DNA from: Oscillospiraceae bacterium
Lineage (GTDB): Bacteria > Bacillota > Clostridia > Oscillospirales > Oscillospiraceae
Length of the DNA: 64,000 nucleotides
Direction: 5' to 3'
Assembly (NCBI GenBank): GCA_916988195.3
Contig: CAKASQ030000078.1
Location: 1 to 64,000, forward strand
The translations under genes were made by a program, and so were the position numbers. The notes under the pieces were generated by a model. It saw only the letters and a program-made list of their open reading frames with translations, was not told the DNA's origin and made no database searches. Shown piece after piece: positions 50,772 to 58,117 of the stretch. The number at the start of each line of letters is the position of its first letter. The first letter of the stretch is position 1.

Positions 50772-52132
50772 TTTGACATTACCTCCTTCGGCCACAGGTA
50801 TGCAGCGTGCAGCGCGGTTTTGACCTCCAGCGTGCCGACCGTTTTGCCGTCACGGGTGGCCGTGACCGTCGCGGTGCAGGCAGCGTTGCCGTATTCCGGC
50901 GCTTCTTTCAGCGTGATGGAGCTGACCGACGCACCGGCTGCAAGGGTGATGGGATCTGCAATGAGGCTGCCGTCGGAATCTCTGCGGATCTCGATGGTAT
51001 AGCTGTCCGTCTTGCTGTTGTTCTTCAATACGGCAGATACCGTCTGCTCTCCGACGATGGCGTACAGATGCGCGGGGATCTCTGCCTGAATGAGATTCTC
51101 GTCTACCATCTTATTGAGGTCGCGCTGTGCGTTCAGGAGGTCGTCCATTGCATAAAATACAATCTCTGTTTCCGGGAACTTGCCTGCGCGCTCGGTGATA
51201 CGGGTTTTGATTTTGTCGTAAACCAGCAGCGTCGATTCGCGGTCAAAAATGACCTTGACCGGTCCGTCCACACGACAGGCAATGACTTCGGCCGCTGTTG
51301 TGCCGTCATTGCAGTAAATCGCCGCTGTGCCGCCACCCCACACGACAAGGCGGCCGGAGATTTTTACGTTGGACAGCGTGACCTTGCCGTCTGCGACGCC
51401 GTTGCCGATGATGAGATCGCCGTCAATGGTCATGTCCTTCAATTCAACGTCCTTGGTGCGGACAAGCAGATTGCCCTTGTAGTCCTTCGTATAGCTGCCG
51501 CTCTTAGTGATATAGGACTGGATGATGTTGAAATAGAGCTGCGCGAACTCTGCTCTCGTGATATTGGCCTGCGGGACAAGTCCCTGCGTGCGGCCATGCA
51601 CATAACCGGCTGCGACCATTGCTTTCATGTACGGCAGCGCCCATGTGGAAACATCCTTCGCATCCGCAAACTTGGACAGATCCGTCTTGGCGTAATCGTC
51701 AAGATCAAGCTGCAAAGCTCGTGCGACGACCGCAATGGCTTCCTGACGGGTGATTGCCCGATCCGGCTGCATGCTGGTGGAGGAGACACCGTTATACGTT
51801 CCCATCTGGACGGCGAGTGCGACATCGTTGTAGTACCACTTGCCCTTGGCAACGTCCTTATACGCAGAAATGTCTGCCGCTTTATAACAGCTAAAAGACC
51901 GGTTTGTAATGGCAGCCATTTCTGCACGGGTCAGCAGACCGTTGGGGTCAAGCTGCGTCTTGGATTTGCCGTAAAGCAGGCCATTATCCACAGCGGCGGT
52001 TACCGCTTCCGCGTACCACGCTTTGGTGTCCACATCCTTGAAATCTGAAATGCTTGCCGCTGATGCGGAAACGGCAAGAGACAGGCAGGTCACGACAGCC
52101 AGAAACAGCGCAAGAATTCGTTTTGTTTTCAA
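50768..52132 (-). CDS. SLH-domain surface protein with beta-helix-like region
   Basis: A 454-residue secreted protein. Signal peptide (RILALFLAVVTCLSLAVSASA), then three SLH domains: FKDVDTKAWYAEAV with LTRAEMAAI, YKDVAKGKWYYNDV with ITRQEAIAVV, and ALPYMKAMVAAGYVHG with ITRAEFAQLY. SLH domains bind pyruvylated cell-wall polymer. A short beta-helix-like part (GDLIIGNGVADGKVTLSNVKIS) and an Ig-like C-terminal domain follow. Start is TTG with GGGAGGG six bases before it. Probably anchors the neighbouring surface proteins. Confidence 0.86.
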   Translation of the reverse strand: MKTKRILALFLAVVTCLSLAVSASAASISDFKDVDTKAWYAEAVTAAVDNGLLYGKSKTQLDPNGLLTRAEMAAITNRSFSCYKAADISAYKDVAKGKWYYNDVALAVQMGTYNGVSSTSMQPDRAITRQEAIAVVARALQLDLDDYAKTDLSKFADAKDVSTWALPYMKAMVAAGYVHGRTQGLVPQANITRAEFAQLYFNIIQSYITKSGSYTKDYKGNLLVRTKDVELKDMTIDGDLIIGNGVADGKVTLSNVKISGRLVVWGGGTAAIYCNDGTTAAEVIACRVDGPVKVIFDRESTLLVYDKIKTRITERAGKFPETEIVFYAMDDLLNAQRDLNKMVDENLIQAEIPAHLYAIVGEQTVSAVLKNNSKTDSYTIEIRRDSDGSLIADPITLAAGASVSSITLKEAPEYGNAACTATVTATRDGKTVGTLEVKTALHAAYLWPKEVMSK

Positions 52133-52202
52133 AGTGAATCCCTCCCTACAAGATAAAAGCTGCCGGGGGAAGCAGGTTCCCCCGGCGATGGATGGGTGCG
52201 GC

Positions 52203-52826
52203 TTAGACCGCATCCCAGCAGATCACGAACAGGACGGACGCGACGGAAGCGTTGACGACAGCTTCGGAGACCGGGCTGACGATGGCGTCATAGCTGATCG
52301 CGATGGAGTTTGCGCTCTGGTCGCCGCTGCCGGACATATAGCAGCCTTCGATGGCACCGTCGATGAGGGTCTGGGAAGCCGCATTCTCCGCATTGGTGAG
52401 CTGCTCCGTGCCGCCTCCCAGAGCGAGCTTGAAGCCAATCATGTTGCTGTCTACCTTGACCTTGGCAAGGCTGTCCTTGCTGCCGAACGCGGTCAGCTTC
52501 CAGCCGGTACCGGCTTCGACCTTGACATTGTCGACCTTAACTGCGCCAAAGGAATTGTTGGTGATGCGGATATCCGTGGCCGTCGTGACCGTGCCGTCCG
52601 TGCCGACTGCAATGGGGAGGATGGTCGGGATCACAACATTCATCTTTGTGGCAGCGGGATCACCGTCGAGGGTGCCATCCGAGGTGGAAGACAGGCTGAC
52701 GCTGGAGGTACCGGTACCGCCGGAGACGTCTACCGTGGTGGGTTCGGCAGCGGATGCGCCAATGGCGAGACTTGCCATAAGGCAGACGGCGAGGAGCAGG
52801 GATACGAGTTTCTTCATGTTCTTCAT
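52203..52826 (-). CDS. Secreted surface protein, VPxxLPV domain family
   Basis: A 207-residue secreted protein with signal peptide (LVSLLLAVCLMASLAIGASA). The mature part holds VVIPTILPIAVGTDG, VKVDSNMIGFKL and the ending IAISYDAIVSPVSE with VLFVICW, closely parallel to the C-terminal domain of the 749-residue protein. Ser/Thr-rich N-terminal linker. Possibly the major subunit of a surface layer or fibre, as it is short, first after the anchor gene and has a good AAAGGAG site. Confidence 0.75.
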   Translation of the reverse strand: MKNMKKLVSLLLAVCLMASLAIGASAAEPTTVDVSGGTGTSSVSLSSTSDGTLDGDPAATKMNVVIPTILPIAVGTDGTVTTATDIRITNNSFGAVKVDNVKVEAGTGWKLTAFGSKDSLAKVKVDSNMIGFKLALGGGTEQLTNAENAASQTLIDGAIEGCYMSGSGDQSANSIAISYDAIVSPVSEAVVNASVASVLFVICWDAV

Positions 52827-52850
52827 AGTGAGTTCTCCTTTTTCGTTTTG

Positions 52851-53387
52851 TTAGTTTTGGATGGTAATATGGATGATGGCCCCGGCAACGCCCAAGGTTG
52901 CGCCGGAGTCAGGATCTAAGTTGGAAAAGTAGGCAGTACATTCGTACTCGCCCGCGGGCAGTTCCACGTCGAGCTTTGCGCGCTCGATCTTACTGCCGAC
53001 CGCAATGGCTTTGGACTCATAGATCTTTTCGCCCGTGTCATTGCGATAAAATTCCACCTTCTGTGGATAGAGATTGTTCAGCTCGTTGACCAGCATGACA
53101 TTGCCTTCACTCTTGCCGTCCTTGAAATACGGTGCGGTGTTGCAGCTGATGTTGATCATGCCAGCCTGCACCTTGTCGTTGAGGCGCTGCTCGATTTCCT
53201 CCTGCGAGAGCGTCTCCCAGCCGCCTTCAATGGCGGAGTCGTCGTAGACGATGCCGCTCTGCACGGCAGGCTCTTTTGGTTCGTCGTTTCTGACGGCGAA
53301 TGTGACAATTACGGCAATGACCACGAGAATGGCAAGTGCAATGAGACTGATGTGGATGGGGCTGAGCTTTGTTTTCCGTTTATACAT
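52851..53387 (-). CDS. Membrane-anchored extracytoplasmic protein
   Basis: A 178-residue protein with a single N-terminal transmembrane helix (ISLIALAILVVIAVIVTFAV) preceded by a basic segment, and an external part with EEIEQRLNDKVQAGMINISCN and a C-terminal beta region AKLDVELPAGEYECTAYF. It appears to be the first gene of the surface-protein group, 24 bp upstream of the next. Perhaps a membrane base for the surface proteins. AAAGGAG precedes the ATG. Confidence 0.72.
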   Translation of the reverse strand: MYKRKTKLSPIHISLIALAILVVIAVIVTFAVRNDEPKEPAVQSGIVYDDSAIEGGWETLSQEEIEQRLNDKVQAGMINISCNTAPYFKDGKSEGNVMLVNELNNLYPQKVEFYRNDTGEKIYESKAIAVGSKIERAKLDVELPAGEYECTAYFSNLDPDSGATLGVAGAIIHITIQN

Positions 53388-53419
53388 GGTCGATCTCCTT
53401 TTTGTTTTTACGAATTTGA

Positions 53420-55345
53420 TTATGCCGCCGCTTCAAAATAGCTCTGCGGCTTGACGGTGCAGAGGAACCGGCGAATATCGGATACCTCTGTCAAGATCGG
53501 CATTTCAGGCAGCGCGTCCAATACATCCTGTCGGTAGCGGCCTCTGGCGCTGCAACGCTCATCTAAGATGGCGACCACGCAGGTGTCCGTTTCCGTGCGG
53601 ATGGCGCGTCCAAAGCCCTGCTTGAGCTTGATCTGCATTTCCGGCACGATGACGCTCCGAATGAAATCATGCAGAGCAGGATAGTTTTTCTTTTCATGCT
53701 CGTGGATGGCGTCCGGGAATGCAAACGGCAGGCGTGGAATGATGAGCAGCGACACGCAGTCGCCGGGGAAGTCCATGCCCTCCCACGCAGCGCCGGTTGC
53801 CAAGAGGACGGCTCCGGGGGTGCTCTTGAATTGCCGCAGGATCTGTGGGTGGTTCCTGCGCATGACGAAGATTGGGATGCCGCTTTTGAGCCGGTAGAGA
53901 CATTCACAGACAGTGGACATATCCTTGTAAGAGGTGAAAAGAACGAGGGCGTGTCCATTCGCGGCTTGCAGCAGGCATAGGATCTGCCGGGCAACAGTTT
54001 GGGGATACCGCTCGTCCTCTGAAAAACGAGGTGGCCGCTGTGGAAAAAACAGGCGGCAATTTGCGGCGTAGTCAAAGGGAGATACGGCAACCGCTTCTGT
54101 GACTCTTGGATTGCCAGACAGTCCGCATTCGTCCTGAAACCGGCGAAAGCTGCTGCCAATGGCAAGCGTCCCAGAGGTGAGCAGGAGCGGGATTTGTTTG
54201 CTCCAGACCGTGTTCTGCATTCTGGATGTGATATCCGCTGGAACGCTGCACAGCATGAGCTTTCCGTCATCATCCTCTGCGGTGTAGCGGATGGCGTCTG
54301 TCTTGGGCCGAAGAAACAGCACGACCTTGTCGGTGAGCTGCTCCAGCGCCCGCTTTGTGGCAGGTTCCAGAAATGTAGATAGCTTTCTGCCAATCAAAAA
54401 CAGCGTAGAAAGGACTCTGCTGAGATCGTCATGGAGCAGCTCAATAGGGCACTCCGGCGACAGCTCTGCCATCTTTTGCAGAAGTGTGGAAGAAGCAGAA
54501 AACAGCCGGTCTGCTGCCAGCGCGTATCCGTCCTGCTTCAGCCGAACGACTGCGCTGCGGATCTCTCCGGCCGTTAAGGTCGTTCCAAACATTTCCCGCG
54601 CTGTTTCCGGCAGCTTGTGTGCTTCATCCACAATGACCGTGCAGGCGTCCGGGAGGATGGGCTTCAAGCCGCTTTCCCGGTGCATACAGTCTGCCAGCCA
54701 GAGGTTCTGGTTGCAGATCTGGAACAAATACCGTTTTTGCCCGCACTCGGTCAGATGCCGACGATAGCGGCAGTCCGGGTGTTTGCAGTCACAAAACGGC
54801 GGGACGCAGACACGCTCGCGGTCAAAGCTGCTGAGTTTCTGTGTTTCATCCAGATCCAGAACATCCCGCAGGGAATAAAGTTCTTTCTTCTGCATGACGT
54901 TTTTCCCGTTCGGGCGCTGCTGCAGGTGCTGGCGCAGCCGCTCGTCACAGACATAGTGACTCTTGCCCTTGCGCAAGGCGGCAAGAATGGGTGTTGTGAT
55001 ATGCGGATCGTCCGACAGCGCATCCGACAGGAACGGCAGATACTCCCGCACAATGGCGTTCTGGAGCGCGATACTGGAGGTTGCAATGATGACCGGCTGG
55101 AACGGAAGCCCGTCTACCAATCTGCTGTGGCTGTACACGATGGCCGCGGTCAGGTAGGCATACGTCTTGCCAATGCCGGTCCCGGCGTCGCTCAGTGCGA
55201 TGCGGTTTTCAAACATGGCGTCCAGCATGGTGTGGCTGAGCCGGATCTGTTCCGGCCGCTCTGTCATGCCGTGCGCGGGGAGAATGGTTTTGAAGATGTG
55301 GTCGAGTTCGGTATGTGCGTTTTTTCTGGTAAGTTCGTTGATCAT
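53420..55345 (-). CDS. DinG/XPD-family ATP-dependent DNA helicase
   Basis: A 641-residue superfamily 2 helicase. Walker A DAGTGIGKTYAYL, the DEAH box VIVDEAHKL, motif V/VI in GAAWEGMDFPGDCVSLLI and KQGFGRAIR are seen. Between Walker A and DEAH lie Cys residues (FCDCKHPDCRYRRHLTECG, then FQICNQNLWL) that could bind the 4Fe-4S cluster typical of DinG/XPD. It unwinds DNA 5' to 3'. On the ICE it may support transfer replication. It stands upstream of the surface genes, with a 397-bp leader region. Confidence 0.9.
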   Translation of the reverse strand: MINELTRKNAHTELDHIFKTILPAHGMTERPEQIRLSHTMLDAMFENRIALSDAGTGIGKTYAYLTAAIVYSHSRLVDGLPFQPVIIATSSIALQNAIVREYLPFLSDALSDDPHITTPILAALRKGKSHYVCDERLRQHLQQRPNGKNVMQKKELYSLRDVLDLDETQKLSSFDRERVCVPPFCDCKHPDCRYRRHLTECGQKRYLFQICNQNLWLADCMHRESGLKPILPDACTVIVDEAHKLPETAREMFGTTLTAGEIRSAVVRLKQDGYALAADRLFSASSTLLQKMAELSPECPIELLHDDLSRVLSTLFLIGRKLSTFLEPATKRALEQLTDKVVLFLRPKTDAIRYTAEDDDGKLMLCSVPADITSRMQNTVWSKQIPLLLTSGTLAIGSSFRRFQDECGLSGNPRVTEAVAVSPFDYAANCRLFFPQRPPRFSEDERYPQTVARQILCLLQAANGHALVLFTSYKDMSTVCECLYRLKSGIPIFVMRRNHPQILRQFKSTPGAVLLATGAAWEGMDFPGDCVSLLIIPRLPFAFPDAIHEHEKKNYPALHDFIRSVIVPEMQIKLKQGFGRAIRTETDTCVVAILDERCSARGRYRQDVLDALPEMPILTEVSDIRRFLCTVKPQSYFEAAA

Positions 55346-55742
55346 GATTTTTCATCCTATCTTGAAAAGTTTGTCCCGCCGTATTTGCAGCTCGCGCCCC
55401 GGCGATGGGGAACAGCGCGGACAGAGCCTGGCAGCTCTCACAGCCTGTGACTGGGGTCTTTACTGCTTTCAACCCCAGCGCATGGCAGCCTGTCTTACGT
55501 GCAGGCCAGACGTTGTGTGTCCAAACAGATTGGGCGGCATGACGCAGCCTGCCAAGGCTGCCCACAGCGCGCTTCTCGCTCGCCGGAAGCTTGCTGCTTC
55601 CGGGTCCTCGCGCGCGCCGTGCGCGTTTCCCAACCTGCGGTGTGATCCGCGTTGCTGGTATTCACTTTTCAAGGTTCAGTGAGGGGAATCCCCTCATGTG
55701 GTAGCCGGCGAAAGCACCGCTCTTAGAACCAAATTAAAAAAA
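55346..55742. other. GC-rich non-coding block with hairpins
   Basis: A 397-bp gap. Frames on both strands are open but have no ribosome binding site and no protein-like composition. A perfect hairpin CCGGAAGC/GCTTCCGG lies at 55583-55603, and GC-rich alternating runs (CGCGCGCGCC) occur nearby. It may encode a structured RNA or hold regulatory DNA for the leftward helicase operon. I see no gene. Confidence 0.45.
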
Positions 55743-56219
55743 TTATGAAAATTTATTTAAGCGCTTTCTTATTTGCTCGATGCGCTTACTGACGGCTTTT
55801 TGCGAAATGCCAAACCGAACGCCAATTTCGTTTTGTGTCAAATCATCAAAAACGTAGAGTGTAATAAGTTCAATGTCCTCTTTGGACAGCGCTTTTATTC
55901 CTTTGATAAGTTCTGGCTTTTCAATTTCCTCGACCCAACCATACCGGTCACCGGCAAAAGAAAAGTCAAGACTGGTGGAGAGCTGTGCGAGATATTTTTC
56001 CAAAAGAGGCGACTTGTCATCATCACTTTCCTCAAAAGCATTTTCTGAGAACTGTTGTGTATGTTCGCTGAATCTGCGTCTGCTGTTAAATTCCACAAGA
56101 TCAAATTGATACATCTGCTCAATCTGCTCCTCAGTCATCCCTGCAGCACGATACTGTTCTGCAAGGCGTTTCTGTTCCTCGTTAAACCTTTTTCTTTCAA
56201 GCCCGTTGATCCATGCCAT
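55743..56219 (-). CDS. Sigma-70 region 4-type regulator
   Basis: A 158-residue protein. The C-terminal 60 residues are a helix-turn-helix (GIKALSKEDIELITLYVFDDLTQNEIGVRFGISQKAVSKRIEQIR) of the sigma-70 region 4 class; the rest is charged and helical. No region 2 is present. Similar proteins occur in conjugative elements as positive regulators. The ATG at 56219 follows AGGAGATT. It may switch on the leftward ICE operons. Confidence 0.8.
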   Translation of the reverse strand: MAWINGLERKRFNEEQKRLAEQYRAAGMTEEQIEQMYQFDLVEFNSRRRFSEHTQQFSENAFEESDDDKSPLLEKYLAQLSTSLDFSFAGDRYGWVEEIEKPELIKGIKALSKEDIELITLYVFDDLTQNEIGVRFGISQKAVSKRIEQIRKRLNKFS

Positions 56220-56355
56220 TTTTGTAATCTCCTTTTTTCGTTTCTTGAGCAAAAAAGAAACGAGGAGATTACGGATACTTTGCTATGCTCTCAGCCCATC
56301 TGCGCATGTATGCCCTTTCCGCTATTCAGCGAAACGGGCAAAAAAACAAAAAAGG

Positions 56356-56393
56356 AGCCCTACGGAAAGCTGAACAGCTTACCGTAAGGCTCC
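56356..56393. terminator. Hairpin between the sigma-like and zinc-ribbon genes
   Basis: GAGCCCTACGG... and CCGTAAGGCTC pair with an inner AAGCTG/CAGCTT stem. No clear T run, so it may be an attenuator or protein site rather than a terminator. Confidence 0.4.
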
Positions 56394-56473
56394 GAACGCG
56401 GCGTTCCCACATTCTAAGGTGGGCGGTTGGTGCGCTTGACTGGTACCATATTATTTGGATTTTGAATTACAGT

Positions 56474-56692
56474 TTAGATGATTACTTCAACCGGGCAGAT
56501 TGCAAGCCCGATTTGCTGCCCGCACTTCGGGCATTTGGAGAACCATTGCGCGCGGTCTGCCTGCTCCGGACGGAACAGCTGCAGACTACGCAGGTCTGTA
56601 TGTTCAGCGGCATTGAGAAGCCGTCCTCTTTGACAGATCGGGCATCTAACTGCACGATCTGATTTCGCTGCACAATTCATTGCTGGATTCAT
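56474..56692 (-). CDS. Small Cys-rich zinc-ribbon protein
   Basis: A 72-residue protein with two Cys pairs, CPICQRGRLLN and KCPKCGQQIG, spaced as in a four-Cys zinc ribbon. AGAGGGG precedes the ATG. Small zinc ribbons of this kind recur in clostridial ICEs beside regulators. Role unknown. Confidence 0.62.
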   Translation of the reverse strand: MNPAMNCAAKSDRAVRCPICQRGRLLNAAEHTDLRSLQLFRPEQADRAQWFSKCPKCGQQIGLAICPVEVII

Positions 56693-56903
56693 GCTTACCC
56701 CTCTTTCCTGATTCCATGTTTGACTTCGATTCTGTATGCTGACAATCCTTTATTGGAACAGATCTGTCTGGAGAGGCTTCGACAGACACGCCCAAGGAGT
56801 GGAGGCGCGTGTTCCAGAGATTATGGGATTGACGATGGTTTTATTATATAGACGCTATAAAGAACCGTCAATGACGCATTTGTAAATATACAAGAACATT
56901 TTG

Positions 56904-56932
56904 TTGACAAGCATACCTGCGACGGCTATAAT
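56904..56932 (+). promoter_or_regulatory. Perfect-consensus promoter of the LexA-like regulator gene
   Basis: TTGACA (56904-56909), exactly 17 bp, then TATAAT (56927-56932). Both boxes match the sigma-70 consensus at every base. GGAGGAAT and the ATG at 56962 follow. Such a strong promoter for a repressor gene suggests self-repression. Confidence 0.9.
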
Positions 56933-56961
56933 GAGAACATCCCAAATTGGAGGAATACATC

Positions 56962-57771
56962 ATGACAACAGGAATGAAACACTTGGCTGCGTATCAGGCA
57001 AATCTGCTGGACTACAATGCGGCAAAAGACCGTGCGTGCAATTATATTGGCAACCAGATTCGTGCTGCGCGAAAAAGCATGAAATTGAGCTTGGAGCAGC
57101 TCAGTCAGATCTTAATGGGATATGGCGTGGACATTGGGCGCGTTGCGGTGAACAAGTGGGAAAAGGGTATATCGATTCCAAGTGCGTATCAGCTTTTGGC
57201 CGTCTGTGCTGCGCTGCATCTGGAGGATGGCTTTGATTATTTTGTGAGCAATACAAAACGCCCCCTGCTGAACGCAGAGGGTCGTCGAAAAGTGAAAGAG
57301 TATCGGGAGGATCTGATTGCATCCGGGAAGTATCGGGAGGTACCGCCAGTGCTGGAGATCCGCTACCTGGACATGCCGGTCAGCGACCTGCCGGTATCCG
57401 CTGGTACAGGTGCATTTCTGGATGAGGGAAACTTCGAAATGGTCAGCTTTCCGGAGAGCAGCATCCCAGATGGTGCGGAATTTGGTGTTCGGGTGTCTGG
57501 CGACAGCATGGAGCCTGTCTATCATGACGGTCAGATCGTCTGGGTGCAGCGGTGTGAGACACTCCGTACCGGCGAAGTTGGCGTCATGATCTACGATGGA
57601 CAAGGCTATATCAAGGCGTATGCCGAACAGGAGCCGGATGATTCGGAAGCATATCTCAGCAGTGACGGCGTGCGGCGGATGCAGCCGGTTATGGTGTCTT
57701 ATAACAAGGCATATGCTCCGAAGCCGGCATCTCCGGAATTGGAGTTCCGAATTGTGGGGCGAGTCTTATAA
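56962..57771 (+). CDS. HTH regulator with LexA-like S24 peptidase domain
   Basis: A 269-residue repressor. N-terminal XRE helix-turn-helix (LSLEQLSQILMGYGVDIGRVAVNKWEKG), linker, and C-terminal S24 domain with the catalytic Ser in VSGDSMEPVYHDG and Lys in GYIKAYAE. Cleavage of CI/LexA-type proteins after DNA damage derepresses ICE transfer genes in other elements. The self-cleavage Ala-Gly may be in SAGTGAF. The gene is rightward, opposite to the ICE operons, under a consensus promoter. Confidence 0.9.
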   Translation: MTTGMKHLAAYQANLLDYNAAKDRACNYIGNQIRAARKSMKLSLEQLSQILMGYGVDIGRVAVNKWEKGISIPSAYQLLAVCAALHLEDGFDYFVSNTKRPLLNAEGRRKVKEYREDLIASGKYREVPPVLEIRYLDMPVSDLPVSAGTGAFLDEGNFEMVSFPESSIPDGAEFGVRVSGDSMEPVYHDGQIVWVQRCETLRTGEVGVMIYDGQGYIKAYAEQEPDDSEAYLSSDGVRRMQPVMVSYNKAYAPKPASPELEFRIVGRVL

Positions 57772-57853
57772 GTCCTGTTTATTGGACAACGTTTGTGATA
57801 TGATACTATCATCAAAAGTTTATCCTGCTTTTTTTGATAGGAGTGAAAGAGCA

Positions 57854-58069
57854 TTGAATACGCACGCACGATTGGATGAATTATTACATGAGAGAAACAT
57901 GACATTATATCAGCTATGTCAAAGCGGAAACATCCCCTACACGACGCTTCGCGTCTCTCGCTGCAGAGGCAGCCAGCTTTCTGTAGATACCATTGAGCAA
58001 ATTTGCAGGGTGCTTGGAATCTCAATGGCGGAGTTTTTTACTCCAAGCAACCAAGTCCGTACACATTGA
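57854..58069 (+). CDS. Small XRE-family DNA-binding protein
   Basis: A 71-residue protein made of a single helix-turn-helix: ARLDELLHERNMTLYQLCQSGNIPYTTLR and QLSVDTIEQICRVLGISMAEFF. The TTG at 57854 follows AGGAGTGAAAGAGCA, and an AT-rich stretch with GATATGATACTATC just upstream could be its operator-promoter. Probably a phage-type repressor or antitoxin-like regulator; orientation follows the LexA-like gene. Confidence 0.78.
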   Translation: MNTHARLDELLHERNMTLYQLCQSGNIPYTTLRVSRCRGSQLSVDTIEQICRVLGISMAEFFTPSNQVRTH

Positions 58070-58117
58070 TAGCTATCGTGTATCTCTGTAGTCCAAATGG
58101 TATTTCCACAAAACTGC

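Noticed and set aside
55209-55565. A 118-codon leftward frame across the helicase start and the GC-rich block
   Set aside because: It overlaps the real helicase start, has no ribosome binding site and has Cys/Arg-rich non-protein-like composition.
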